This document shows positions 1 through 5,190 of a stretch of DNA of 5,190 bases, piece by piece; position 1 is the first letter of the stretch, and each line of letters begins with the position of its first letter. The stretch lies in assembly GCA_017354065.1 (NCBI GenBank), contig JAFMRN010000191.1:1-5190 (forward strand). Reading direction: 5' to 3'. The notes beneath the pieces were generated by a model, which was not told where the DNA came from, searched no databases, and worked only from the letters and a program-made list of their open reading frames with translations. Position numbers and translations under genes: made by a program. Source of the stretch: Solirubrobacterales bacterium (GTDB lineage: Bacteria > Actinomycetota > Thermoleophilia > Solirubrobacterales > Solirubrobacteraceae).

Positions 1-702
1 GTGGGCCTGTGTGAGACCTGTCGGGGCAACGGCGCGGAGCCGGGCACGCCGATTGAGACCTGTCCCAAGTGCCAGGGGTCCGGCCAGCTGCGCGTGGTCG
101 CGCGGACCCCGTTCGGCCAGGTCGTGCGTGCCGCGCCCTGTGACCAGTGCGACGGCGACGGCAAGGTCGCCCAGACGCCGTGCAAGGCCTGTCGCGGCCG
201 GGGCCGCTACCAGCAGTCCCAGGCCGTGTCAGTCGACGTGCCCGCGGGGATCGCCCATGGTCAGCGGATCCGCGTGTCCGGCCGCGGTCACGCGGGTGAG
301 CGCGGAGGTCCGCCCGGTGACCTGTACGTGCTGGTCACCGTGAAGGAGGACGCGCGCTTTGTCCGTGACGGTGATGACCTGGTGACCGCCGTGGACGTGT
401 CCGCGCCACGCGCCGCGCTCGGCACCACCGTCGAGGTCGAGACCCTTGACGAGCCGATCGAGCTTGAGATCCCAGCGGGAACCCAGCCCCACGAGGTGCT
501 GATCCAGCGCGGCAAGGGGATGCCCTCCCTGCAGGGGCGCCGCACCGGCGATCTCCGCGTCGTGGTCAACGTGGTGATCCCGCGCAAGCTCTCAAAGGAG
601 CAGCGCCACCTGGTCGAGCAGCTGGCCGAGTCGATCACCGGCGAGAACATGGGCCCCGATGAGGGTGTGTTCGCGAAGCTGAAGCGCGCCTTCAGCGCGT
701 GA
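1..702 (+). CDS. dnaJ: Chaperone protein DnaJ, C-terminal part (5' truncated by window edge)
   Basis: Hsp40 co-chaperone that delivers unfolded clients to DnaK and stimulates its ATPase in the cytoplasm. The visible part opens inside the cysteine-rich zinc-binding domain. Four CxxCxGxG repeats begin at residues 4 (CETCRGNG), 21 (CPKCQGSG), 47 (CDQCDGDG) and 61 (CKACRGRG), so all eight zinc ligands are present. The two C-terminal beta domains follow, starting near residue 74 (VDVPAGIAHGQRIRV), with the typical GDLYV and GDLRV strands and a GKGMPSLQG loop. The J domain with its HPD motif and the Gly/Phe linker are missing because they lie before position 1. The GTG at position 1 is therefore an internal valine codon, not a start. 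The reading frame ends in TGA overlapping the prmA start by 4 nt. The family call is very secure. Whether this is the dnaK-linked copy or a second DnaJ paralogue cannot be told from this window. Confidence 0.96.
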   Translation: MGLCETCRGNGAEPGTPIETCPKCQGSGQLRVVARTPFGQVVRAAPCDQCDGDGKVAQTPCKACRGRGRYQQSQAVSVDVPAGIAHGQRIRVSGRGHAGERGGPPGDLYVLVTVKEDARFVRDGDDLVTAVDVSAPRAALGTTVEVETLDEPIELEIPAGTQPHEVLIQRGKGMPSLQGRRTGDLRVVVNVVIPRKLSKEQRHLVEQLAESITGENMGPDEGVFAKLKRAFSA

Positions 703-1532
703 TCCGGCTGGCGCTACGCGTCCGTTCAGAGGACGCCGAAGTCGCGCTGGCCGAGCTGCTGGAGCTGGCGCCCTCCGGGGTCGAGGAGGTCTCGCTGCCG
801 GACGGGTTGGTGGAGTATGCGGTGTACGGGCCGCCCGGCGAGCTGCCGGCGCTGCCCTCCTTCGAGGCTGCCGTCGGCGGCGCGCTGGTGTCGGTTTCGA
901 GCAGCGAGGTAGCCGACGACTGGGCTGAGCGCTGGCGGGATTTCCATCAGCCATTACTCGTCGGCGGGCGACTTTATGTTCGCCCGCCTTGGTCTCCGGC
1001 TCACCCGGACGCGCTTGACCTTGTGATCGATCCCGGCCAGGCGTTCGGCACCGGCGCGCACGCCACCACGGCGCTGTGCCTTGAGCTGCTGCTGGAGGAG
1101 CCGGTCCCATCGGATGAGCGTGCTGTGGTAGACCTGGGCTGCGGCTCGGGAGTGCTTGGGATCGCCGCGGCGAAGCTCGGCTGGGGGCCCGTGCTGGGCC
1201 TGGACTTTGATCCGCTTTCAGTCACCGCCAGCGCTGAGAACGCCGACGTCAACGGCGTCGCGATGGAGGTGCGCCGCTTTGATCTGCGCTCCGAGATGGC
1301 GCCCGCGGCGCCGCTGGTACTCGCCAACCTGCTGGGTCCGCTGCTGAGGAGCTGGTGTGAGCAGCTCGTGGGGGCTTCGGCGTTGCCGGCCGTGGTGATC
1401 GCCAGCGGGCTGCTGGAACGTGAAGCCGACGAGCTGTCCGCGCGGTTTGGCGCGGTCGGACTAGCGGAAAGCGCGCGTCGGGTGCAGGGCGACTGGGCGG
1501 CCTTAAGGCTGGTCCGTACACAAGTTGGTTAG
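699..1532 (+). CDS. prmA: Ribosomal protein L11 methyltransferase PrmA
   Basis: SAM-dependent methyltransferase that in characterised species trimethylates amino groups of ribosomal protein L11. The 277-residue product is close to the usual family length (E. coli about 293). Residues 1-90 form a divergent N-terminal L11-recognition region ending in DFHQPLLVGGRLYVRPPW (81-98). The catalytic half carries the PrmA signature FGTGAHATT (116-124), SAM motif I VVDLGCGSGVLGIAA (143-157), an acidic residue after strand 2 in GLDFDP (167-172), and the NLLGPLL motif (210-216) that corresponds to the conserved Asn-x-Leu of the family. The start is GTG in a GTGA overlap with the dnaJ stop. No strong Shine-Dalgarno sequence is seen, so translational coupling to dnaJ is likely. 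The dnaJ-prmA pairing is common in several phyla and supports the call. A related lysine or other small-protein methyltransferase is the only reasonable alternative. Confidence 0.93.
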   Translation: MIRLALRVRSEDAEVALAELLELAPSGVEEVSLPDGLVEYAVYGPPGELPALPSFEAAVGGALVSVSSSEVADDWAERWRDFHQPLLVGGRLYVRPPWSPAHPDALDLVIDPGQAFGTGAHATTALCLELLLEEPVPSDERAVVDLGCGSGVLGIAAAKLGWGPVLGLDFDPLSVTASAENADVNGVAMEVRRFDLRSEMAPAAPLVLANLLGPLLRSWCEQLVGASALPAVVIASGLLEREADELSARFGAVGLAESARRVQGDWAALRLVRTQVG

Positions 1533-1542
1533 GCTTCGCGAC

Positions 1543-2994
1543 GTGGGGACACGTGTACTGATTCTCGGAGGGGGATTCGGCGGGTACTACGCCGCGCGTC
1601 AGCTTGAGCGCCACGCGCCGGCCGACACCCAGATCACCCTGATCAACAACACCAATTACCTGACCTACGCGCCGCTGCTGCCCGGCGCGGCGGCGGGGAC
1701 GCTCGATCCACGCCACGTGGTCGTGCCGCTGCGCGAGCATTTCAAGCGCACGGCGCTGCGGGTCGGCTGGGTCACCGACGGCGACCCCAAGGAGCAGGTG
1801 ATCCACGTCGACATGATGTCCGGCCGCCAGGCGACGTTCGGCTATGACCAGCTGATAGTCGCGCTGGGCTCGGTCGCGCGCACCTTCCCGGTGCCGGGCC
1901 TGGTCGAGCACGGGGTCGGCTTCAAGACGATCGAGGAAGCGACCAAGCTGCGCAACCGGATCATCCACAACCTCGAGCTGGCCGAGGGTCTCGACGACCC
2001 CTTTGAGCGGCGCGCGTTCCTCAGCTACGCGTTTGTCGGCGGCGGCTACGCCGGGCTCGAAGGCATGGCTGAGCTGGCCGACTTCGCCCACGCGGCCCTG
2101 AAGCACTATCCGCGCTGCCAGCAGGCGGGCCTGAAGTTCACGCTGATAGACATCGCGCCGCGGATCATGCCCGAGATCCAGGAGCCGCTGGCCGACTTCA
2201 CGATGAATATCCTCGGCAAGCGCGGGATCGACTTCCGGCTTGAGACCTCGGTCAAGGAGGTGCGCGATGACGCCGTCGTGCTGTCCACTGACGAGGTGCT
2301 GCCCTGCCGCACCCTGGTCTGGACCGCGGGGGTGAAGGCCTCACCGGTCGGCAGCCAGTTGGGCTTGGAGTGCGACCGCGGCCGGATCGTCGTCGACTCG
2401 ACCCTGCGGGCCAAGGGTTTTGACAACGTCTGGGCGCTCGGTGACGTCGCCGCGGTGCCCGACCCGGCCAAGCCGGGGCTGCCCTGCCCGCCGACCGCGC
2501 AGCACGCGATCCGCCAGGGCACGCTGTTGGGCAAGAACGTGATCGAGGTTCTGAAGGGCGGACAGCCCAAGCCCTTCACTTTCAAGACGCTCGGCTCCTT
2601 CGCTGACCTCGGCCACCATCAGGCCGTAGCCAACCTGATGGGCGTCAAGGTCAAGGGGTTCCTGGCCTGGGTGATCGCCCGCTCCTACCACCTCGCCTGG
2701 ATGCCCGGCCTGGACCGCAAGGCCCGGCTCGTAGCCGACTGGGTTGTGCAGTTCCTGTTCCCGCGTGACCTGGCGGAGATGAACCGGATCGGCCACACGC
2801 CGGCGCTGGATCAGCCGGCGCTACCCGCCGCGCCTCCCAAGGCCCAGCTGCAGGCCTCACCGGCGCCGCCGCCGGTTCCCGGGAACGCCCGCGGGCTTGA
2901 GGACCGGCCGGCAGCCGATGGCGCGAGCGGCTCCGACACCGGTTCCGGGTCAGGCGAGGCTCAGCCCTCGGGCTCAGACACCGAAAGTCGCTGA
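1543..2994 (+). CDS. ndh: Type II NADH:quinone oxidoreductase (NDH-2) family flavoprotein
   Basis: Single-subunit FAD enzyme expected to pass electrons from NADH to membrane quinone without pumping protons. Counting from the chosen GTG, the FAD-binding GGGFGG is at residues 9-14 (VLILGGGFGG). The NTYLTYAPLLPGAAAG-like segment typical of NDH-2 follows near 37-53. The second dinucleotide motif GGGYAG is at 166-171, WTAGV at 260-264, the FAD-contacting ALGDVA at 298-303, and the quinone-site-like AQHAIRQG at 319-326. Residues of about 350-412 (GFLAWVIARSYHLAWMPG onward) form the C-terminal membrane-associating segment. After that comes a tail of about 65 residues rich in Pro/Ala and then Ser/Gly/Asp, which looks disordered. 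The start is uncertain. An in-frame TTG at 1525 would overlap prmA by 8 nt and add six residues (MVRLRD). GTG 1543 is preferred because it gives MGTRVLILGGGFGG and has an AGG nine bases upstream. A related non-respiratory NAD(P)/FAD oxidoreductase cannot be fully excluded. Confidence 0.88.
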   Translation: MGTRVLILGGGFGGYYAARQLERHAPADTQITLINNTNYLTYAPLLPGAAAGTLDPRHVVVPLREHFKRTALRVGWVTDGDPKEQVIHVDMMSGRQATFGYDQLIVALGSVARTFPVPGLVEHGVGFKTIEEATKLRNRIIHNLELAEGLDDPFERRAFLSYAFVGGGYAGLEGMAELADFAHAALKHYPRCQQAGLKFTLIDIAPRIMPEIQEPLADFTMNILGKRGIDFRLETSVKEVRDDAVVLSTDEVLPCRTLVWTAGVKASPVGSQLGLECDRGRIVVDSTLRAKGFDNVWALGDVAAVPDPAKPGLPCPPTAQHAIRQGTLLGKNVIEVLKGGQPKPFTFKTLGSFADLGHHQAVANLMGVKVKGFLAWVIARSYHLAWMPGLDRKARLVADWVVQFLFPRDLAEMNRIGHTPALDQPALPAAPPKAQLQASPAPPPVPGNARGLEDRPAADGASGSDTGSGSGEAQPSGSDTESR

Positions 2995-3060
2995 CGCGCA
3001 GCCGGCTCCGCAGGGCAGCCCGAGGACGTGGGTTGTCATGTCTTGCTAGGACCGAGTTAC

Positions 3061-3076
3061 GGTGTGTCGATACACC
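3061..3076. repeat. Short inverted repeat GGTGT/ACACC
   Basis: The sequence GGTGTGTCGATACACC has a 5-bp perfect stem (3061-3065 with 3072-3076) extended by one G-T wobble around a TCGA loop. It lies 15 bp before the larger hairpin at 3092-3118. It could be part of the transcription end region or a protein-binding palindrome. It is short enough to be chance. Confidence 0.3.
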
Positions 3077-3091
3077 AGAAGCTCCGTGGTG

Positions 3092-3118
3092 AGAAAGGGT
3101 CCATATTTGACCCTTTCT
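3092..3118. terminator. Perfect 10-bp inverted repeat, probable bidirectional terminator
   Basis: AGAAAGGGTC at 3092-3101 pairs perfectly with GACCCTTTCT at 3109-3118 around a 7-nt loop (CATATTT). The stem can extend outward by a G-T wobble, a T-A pair and a G-C pair to 13 bp. It lies between two converging genes, about 100 bp past the NDH-2 stop and about 55 bp past the SRPBCC stop, which is where a shared terminator is expected. There is no clear T-tract after the stem on either strand: TTTCTTACAT follows on the plus side and CACCACGG on the minus side. It is therefore not a textbook intrinsic terminator and may act with Rho or as a 3'-end stabilising hairpin. The inverted repeat itself is certain; its function is inferred. 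Confidence 0.6.
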
Positions 3119-3172
3119 TACATCGCTCACGCCGACGGATCGAGCAACCCCGGCAGCGGTTATCAACTTCTG

Positions 3173-3577
3173 CTAATAGCCAGATAGCAGCGTCCTGACC
3201 GTCTGGAGCTCCCGCTCGATCGCAGTCATCTGGGCGTCGATGTCGGCCTGCGGGGTACCCGGCGGGAAGGCCATGCTGAAGACCAGCTCACTGCCACCCG
3301 CGTTGGCCAGAACCCGGATGAACAGTCCGCGGCCACCAGGTTCGGGGCTGACGAAGTCCACGACGCCGAAGGCGGCGGATGTGCGGATCGCCCGCAGGCG
3401 TGTGCCTGACGCGCTGGTCAGGCGCCACACGTCCTCATGCTCGTGGGCGACGCTCTCCGCGATCCCGGGCGCCCACTGCGGCAGCCGGTATGGGTCAGAC
3501 AGCAGCGCAAAGGCCTGATCCGGTGCCGCCGCGACGCTGAGCGTTCGGGTTCCGACATAGCCTCGGGCTTCGGACAC
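3173..3577 (-). CDS. SRPBCC-family (START/polyketide cyclase-like fold) protein
   Basis: Small protein of 134 residues with the helix-grip fold that binds hydrophobic ligands in many families; the ligand here is unknown. The family hallmark is near the N-terminus: RTLSVAAAPDQAFALLSDPYRLPQW (11-35), a beta strand followed by the helix and Asp-Pro...Trp turn typical of this superfamily. Alternating hydrophobic strands follow (VWRLTSASGTRLRAIRTS, GVVDFVSPE, GLFIRVLANAGGSELVFSMAF), and a C-terminal helix of about residues 112-131 ends in LLSGY. No signal peptide or membrane segment is seen. The start is the GTG at 3577-3575; no other start codon occurs in frame between there and the fold. An in-frame TTG at 3622 would add 15 residues (KDRTLGGGG...) that look unlike the family. 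The gene stands alone on the minus strand between two forward operons. The fold assignment is fairly secure; enzymatic or transport roles cannot be assigned. Confidence 0.8.
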   Translation of the reverse strand: MSEARGYVGTRTLSVAAAPDQAFALLSDPYRLPQWAPGIAESVAHEHEDVWRLTSASGTRLRAIRTSAAFGVVDFVSPEPGGRGLFIRVLANAGGSELVFSMAFPPGTPQADIDAQMTAIERELQTVRTLLSGY

Positions 3578-3585
3578 GGACCAGC

Positions 3586-3591
3586 ATGCTA
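3586..3591 (-). promoter_or_regulatory. Candidate -10 element (TAGCAT) for the SRPBCC gene
   Basis: Read on the minus strand, TAGCAT fits TANNNT and ends 8 nt before the GTG at 3577. That spacing would put transcription initiation at or next to the start codon, as in leaderless actinobacterial mRNAs. No convincing -35 element was found. A GGAGG (3598-3594 on this strand) lies 16 nt before the GTG, too far for ordinary use. The call rests on a short degenerate motif. Confidence 0.3.
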
Positions 3592-3612
3592 CGCCTCCGC
3601 CGCCCAGGGTCC

Positions 3613-3618
3613 TATCCT
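3613..3618 (+). promoter_or_regulatory. Candidate -10 element (TATCCT) for the yqeY-phoH-ybeY operon
   Basis: TATCCT fits the TANNNT -10 pattern and ends 10 nt before the TTG at 3629. A transcript starting about 7 nt downstream would have almost no leader, which agrees with the absence of a usable Shine-Dalgarno sequence; the nearest AGGG is about 19 nt away. No clear -35 box was seen. The position in the gap between divergent genes fits a promoter, but the motif alone is weak evidence. Confidence 0.35.
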
Positions 3619-3628
3619 TCAAATCGGC

Positions 3629-4057
3629 TTGAGTGTGCTCGAACAGGTCCGCGCGGACGTGATTCGCGCGATGAAGGCTGGTGAAAAGGACACAGCCGGC
3701 GCGCTGCGGTTGCTTGCCTCTGAGCTGCAGAAGGACACCAAGGAAGGCAAGGGGGATGAGCTGGCGGTGTTGCGCCGGGAGCGCAAACGCCGGCTTGACG
3801 CGGCCGCGCAGTTTGATGAAGGGGGCCGGTCCGAGCTTGCGGACAAGGAGCGCAGCGAGGCTGCGCTGATCGAGGGATATCTGCCGCCGGAGCTGGACGA
3901 TGCCGCGCTGGACGCGATCGTCGCCGACGCGGTGCGGGAGAGCGGCGCCAGCTCCCCCAAGCAGATGGGCGCGGTGATGAAGCTTGTGATGTCCAGGACC
4001 AACGGTCAAGTCGACGGCAAGCGCGCCCAAGCGGCGGTAAGAAAGGCACTCACTTGA
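3629..4057 (+). CDS. yqeY: GatB/YqeY domain-containing protein
   Basis: Cytoplasmic all-helical protein of 142 residues, close to the family's usual length of about 148. It resembles the C-terminal tRNA-contacting tail of the GatB amidotransferase subunit. The standalone form is proposed to act in translation or tRNA handling, but its exact role is unsettled. Visible landmarks are the N-terminal MSVLEQVRADVIRAMKAGEK (1-20), a charged helix KGDELAVLRRERKRRLDAAA (41-60), the family segment KERSEAALIEGYLPPEL (73-89), and the final KQMGAVMKLVM...GQVDGKRAQ (111-134). The start is inferred as TTG at 3629 because MSVLEQ matches how relatives begin. GTG at 3635 is the alternative. The frame is open further upstream, to 3437, but that part lies antisense inside the SRPBCC gene and lacks family similarity. 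The stop overlaps the phoH start by 4 nt. Confidence 0.88.
   Translation: MSVLEQVRADVIRAMKAGEKDTAGALRLLASELQKDTKEGKGDELAVLRRERKRRLDAAAQFDEGGRSELADKERSEAALIEGYLPPELDDAALDAIVADAVRESGASSPKQMGAVMKLVMSRTNGQVDGKRAQAAVRKALT
4039..4046 (+). promoter_or_regulatory. Ribosome binding site of phoH (AAGAAAGG)
   Basis: AAGAAAGG matches the extended anti-Shine-Dalgarno complement well and sits 7 nt before the TTG at 4054. It is the clearest ribosome binding site in the window. It supports the non-standard TTG as the true phoH start, since no ATG or GTG lies suitably placed nearby. Confidence 0.65.
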
Positions 4058-5025
4058 GGACCCAGATCGAGTTGGACAACCAGACGGCTGCCGAGATGGC
4101 GGGCAGCGGGGACAGCGTCCTGCGGGCACTGCAGGCGCAGCTGCCCTGTGACGTCTTCCTGCGCGGCAACGTGCTCACCCTCGACGGTGACGCCGCGGCG
4201 GTGGCCCAGGCCGAACCGGTGGTGCGCGAGCTTGCCGCGCTGGTGTCCAAAGGTCATGAGATCAACGTCGGCACGATCGATTCGGTCACCAACGCGCTGG
4301 GTGAGAAACAGAGCCCGGCCGCGGTGCTCGACGACGTCGTCTGGCGTCACAACACCCGCAAGGTGGCCCCCAAAACCGTGCACCAGAAGCGCTACGTGGA
4401 CGCGATCCGCGGCGCCACGGTCAGCTTCGGGATCGGCCCGGCCGGTACCGGCAAGACGTTCCTGGCGGTCGCCGCCGCCGCGGCGGCGCTGCAGAGCCGC
4501 GAGGTCAACCGCATCATCCTCACGCGGCCCGCGGTCGAGGCCGGTGAGCGCCTGGGCTTCCTCCCCGGCGACCTGATGGCCAAGGTCGACCCGTACCTGC
4601 GGCCGCTGTTCGACGCGCTGCACACGATGCTCGATCCGGAGAAGGTGTCCGGCTACATGGAACGCGGCGTGATTGAGGTCGCGCCGCTGGCCTTCATGCG
4701 CGGCCGGACGCTCGATGACAGCTTCATCATCCTCGACGAGGCGCAGAACACGACGCCGGAGCAGATGAAGATGTTCCTGACCCGGCTCGGGTTCGGGTCG
4801 AAGATGGTGATCACCGGCGACACCACCCAGATCGACCTGCCGCGCGACCAGACCTCGGGCCTGATCGCCGCCGCCGAGATCCTCGACGGGGTGGAGGGCG
4901 TCGAGTTCATCCGCTTCGACGAGGAGGACGTGGTGCGGCACAAGATGGTGCGCCGGATCGTGGCCGCCTACAACGAGCACGCCCAGGCGCAGACGGCGCC
5001 GATCCGCTCCGCCAAGAGCGCATGA
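4054..5025 (+). CDS. phoH: PhoH family protein (PhoH-like/YbeZ ATPase)
   Basis: Cytoplasmic P-loop ATPase of 323 residues, a normal length for the family. Relatives called YbeZ or PhoH-like partner with the endoribonuclease YbeY, and an RNA helicase-like role has been reported for some members. Residues of about 32-75 form the N-terminal KH-like region (CDVFLRGNVLTLDGD...). Walker A GPAGTGKT is at 128-135, followed by the family signature RPAVEAGERLGFLPGDLMAK (158-177) and DPYLRPLFDAL. Walker B FIILDEAQN is at 224-232. The sensor-like ITGDTTQIDLP is at 253-263, and the C-terminal VEFIRFDEEDVVRHKMV is characteristic. All key nucleotide-binding residues are present, so it looks active. The start is TTG in a TTGA overlap with the yqeY stop, supported by AAGAAAGG 7 nt upstream. 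The downstream ybeY-like start overlaps its stop as ATGA. The older phosphate-starvation association of the PhoH name need not apply here. Confidence 0.95.
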   Translation: MRTQIELDNQTAAEMAGSGDSVLRALQAQLPCDVFLRGNVLTLDGDAAAVAQAEPVVRELAALVSKGHEINVGTIDSVTNALGEKQSPAAVLDDVVWRHNTRKVAPKTVHQKRYVDAIRGATVSFGIGPAGTGKTFLAVAAAAAALQSREVNRIILTRPAVEAGERLGFLPGDLMAKVDPYLRPLFDALHTMLDPEKVSGYMERGVIEVAPLAFMRGRTLDDSFIILDEAQNTTPEQMKMFLTRLGFGSKMVITGDTTQIDLPRDQTSGLIAAAEILDGVEGVEFIRFDEEDVVRHKMVRRIVAAYNEHAQAQTAPIRSAKSA

Positions 5026-5190
5026 GCGCCAACGGCCTCGACATCGAGGTCTTGGGGTTGGAGCTACTGGTCCGCGGGGACGCCGACGAGGTAACTGAAG
5101 AGCTGAAGGCGCCCCCGACCGCGCTGGAGGTCCGCGAGCTGTGTGTGCTCGCGCTGGCATCAGCGGGGATCGACGCCGGGCACCTAGCAG
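5022..5190 (+). CDS. ybeY: Probable endoribonuclease YbeY, N-terminal fragment (runs off window)
   Basis: Open frame of 56 codons with no stop before the window end. It begins at an ATG that overlaps the phoH stop (ATGA), and AAGAG lies a few bases upstream. The visible product starts MSANGLDIEVLGLELLVRG and continues to LEVRELCVLALASAGIDAGH. A short first strand is followed by a helix like the one preceding EFVDAERIAELNR-type segments in YbeY. The diagnostic H-x3-H-x5-H zinc motif lies beyond the window, so the identity rests mainly on gene order: ybeY directly follows phoH/ybeZ in many bacteria. YbeY is a zinc-dependent single-strand RNase involved in 16S rRNA 3'-end maturation and ribosome quality control. 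That a gene is translated here is likely; the specific name is an inference. Confidence 0.7.
   Translation, partial: MSANGLDIEVLGLELLVRGDADEVTEELKAPPTALEVRELCVLALASAGIDAGHLA

Larger units (their letters stand above)
2995..3172. other. Convergent intergenic region
   Basis: Gap of 178 bp between the 3' ends of the NDH-2 gene (plus strand) and the SRPBCC gene (minus strand). Its central part, roughly 3040-3180, is clearly more A/T-rich than the flanking coding DNA. It contains a short imperfect hairpin followed by a perfect 10-bp inverted repeat, listed separately. No open frame here has plausible coding character, and no tRNA or other known RNA gene was recognised. Confidence 0.8.

Noticed and set aside
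1..3. GTG at the very first position as the start of a short zinc-finger protein
   Set aside because: The first CxxCxGxG repeat begins only three residues later and the rest matches the DnaJ C-terminal domains, so the window simply cuts into a longer dnaJ.
1249..2106. Long minus-strand open frame of 285 codons opposite prmA and the NDH-2 gene
   Set aside because: It is antisense to two well-supported genes, its product is Arg/Pro/Ala-rich with no recognisable domain, and long antisense frames are expected in high-GC DNA.
3170..3190. Inverted repeat CTGCTA/TAGCAG at the SRPBCC stop codon, as a terminator
   Set aside because: Only 6 bp with a 9-nt loop and no T-tract; the stronger hairpin at 3092-3118 is a better candidate.
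3437..3628. Upstream extension of yqeY to an ATG at 3437
   Set aside because: This part lies antisense within the SRPBCC coding region and precedes the point where family similarity begins (MSVLEQ at 3629).
3578..4129. N-terminal extension of the SRPBCC frame across the yqeY region, giving 318 residues
   Set aside because: The extension is antisense to yqeY and lacks domain similarity, whereas the SRPBCC fold begins directly after the GTG at 3577.
4006..5160. Minus-strand open frame of 384 codons opposite phoH
   Set aside because: The product is a His/Arg/Asp-rich low-complexity sequence antisense to a clear PhoH ATPase with intact Walker motifs; it is a compositional shadow.
1..5190. A novel defence, mobile or biosynthetic system
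   Set aside because: All the sequence except short gaps is accounted for by conserved housekeeping families plus one SRPBCC protein. No transposase, integrase, toxin-antitoxin pair, direct repeat array or sharp compositional break was seen.

Overview
The window is a high-GC bacterial chromosomal segment of tightly packed housekeeping genes. The strong G/C preference at third codon positions, the frequent GTG and TTG starts, and the order dnaJ-prmA ... yqeY-phoH-ybeY suggest a deep-branching actinobacterium, possibly of the Thermoleophilia/Solirubrobacter type. That placement is inferred from composition and gene order, not demonstrated. No mobile element, CRISPR array, rRNA, tRNA or phage-like gene was seen.

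Layout. (1) Positions 1-2994 form a forward gene string: the C-terminal part of the chaperone DnaJ (its N-terminus lies outside the window), then PrmA (ribosomal protein L11 methyltransferase) overlapping it by 4 nt, then a type II NADH dehydrogenase-like flavoprotein starting at or just past the prmA stop. (2) Positions 2995-3172 are a convergent intergenic gap holding a perfect 10-bp inverted repeat, probably a transcription barrier. (3) Positions 3173-3577 on the minus strand carry a small SRPBCC-fold protein. (4) A gap of about 50 bp separates it from a second forward operon, and both strands of that gap carry a TANNNT -10-like element close to the start codon. (5) Positions 3629-5190 hold a GatB/YqeY-domain protein, a PhoH-family ATPase and the beginning of a gene that is most likely ybeY. 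These three are chained by 4-nt overlaps (TTGA, ATGA).

How the genes work together. The first operon joins protein folding (DnaJ), ribosomal protein modification (PrmA) and respiratory NADH oxidation. The third member does not belong to the usual dnaJ-prmA-rsmE theme. The second operon is translation and RNA quality related: YqeY resembles the tRNA-dependent amidotransferase GatB tail, and PhoH/YbeZ with YbeY is a known RNA-processing pair. The window reads mostly as ordinary conserved chromosome. The points worth a second look are the respiratory enzyme in the chaperone operon with its low-complexity C-terminal tail, the start region of the SRPBCC gene, and the non-ATG overlapping starts.
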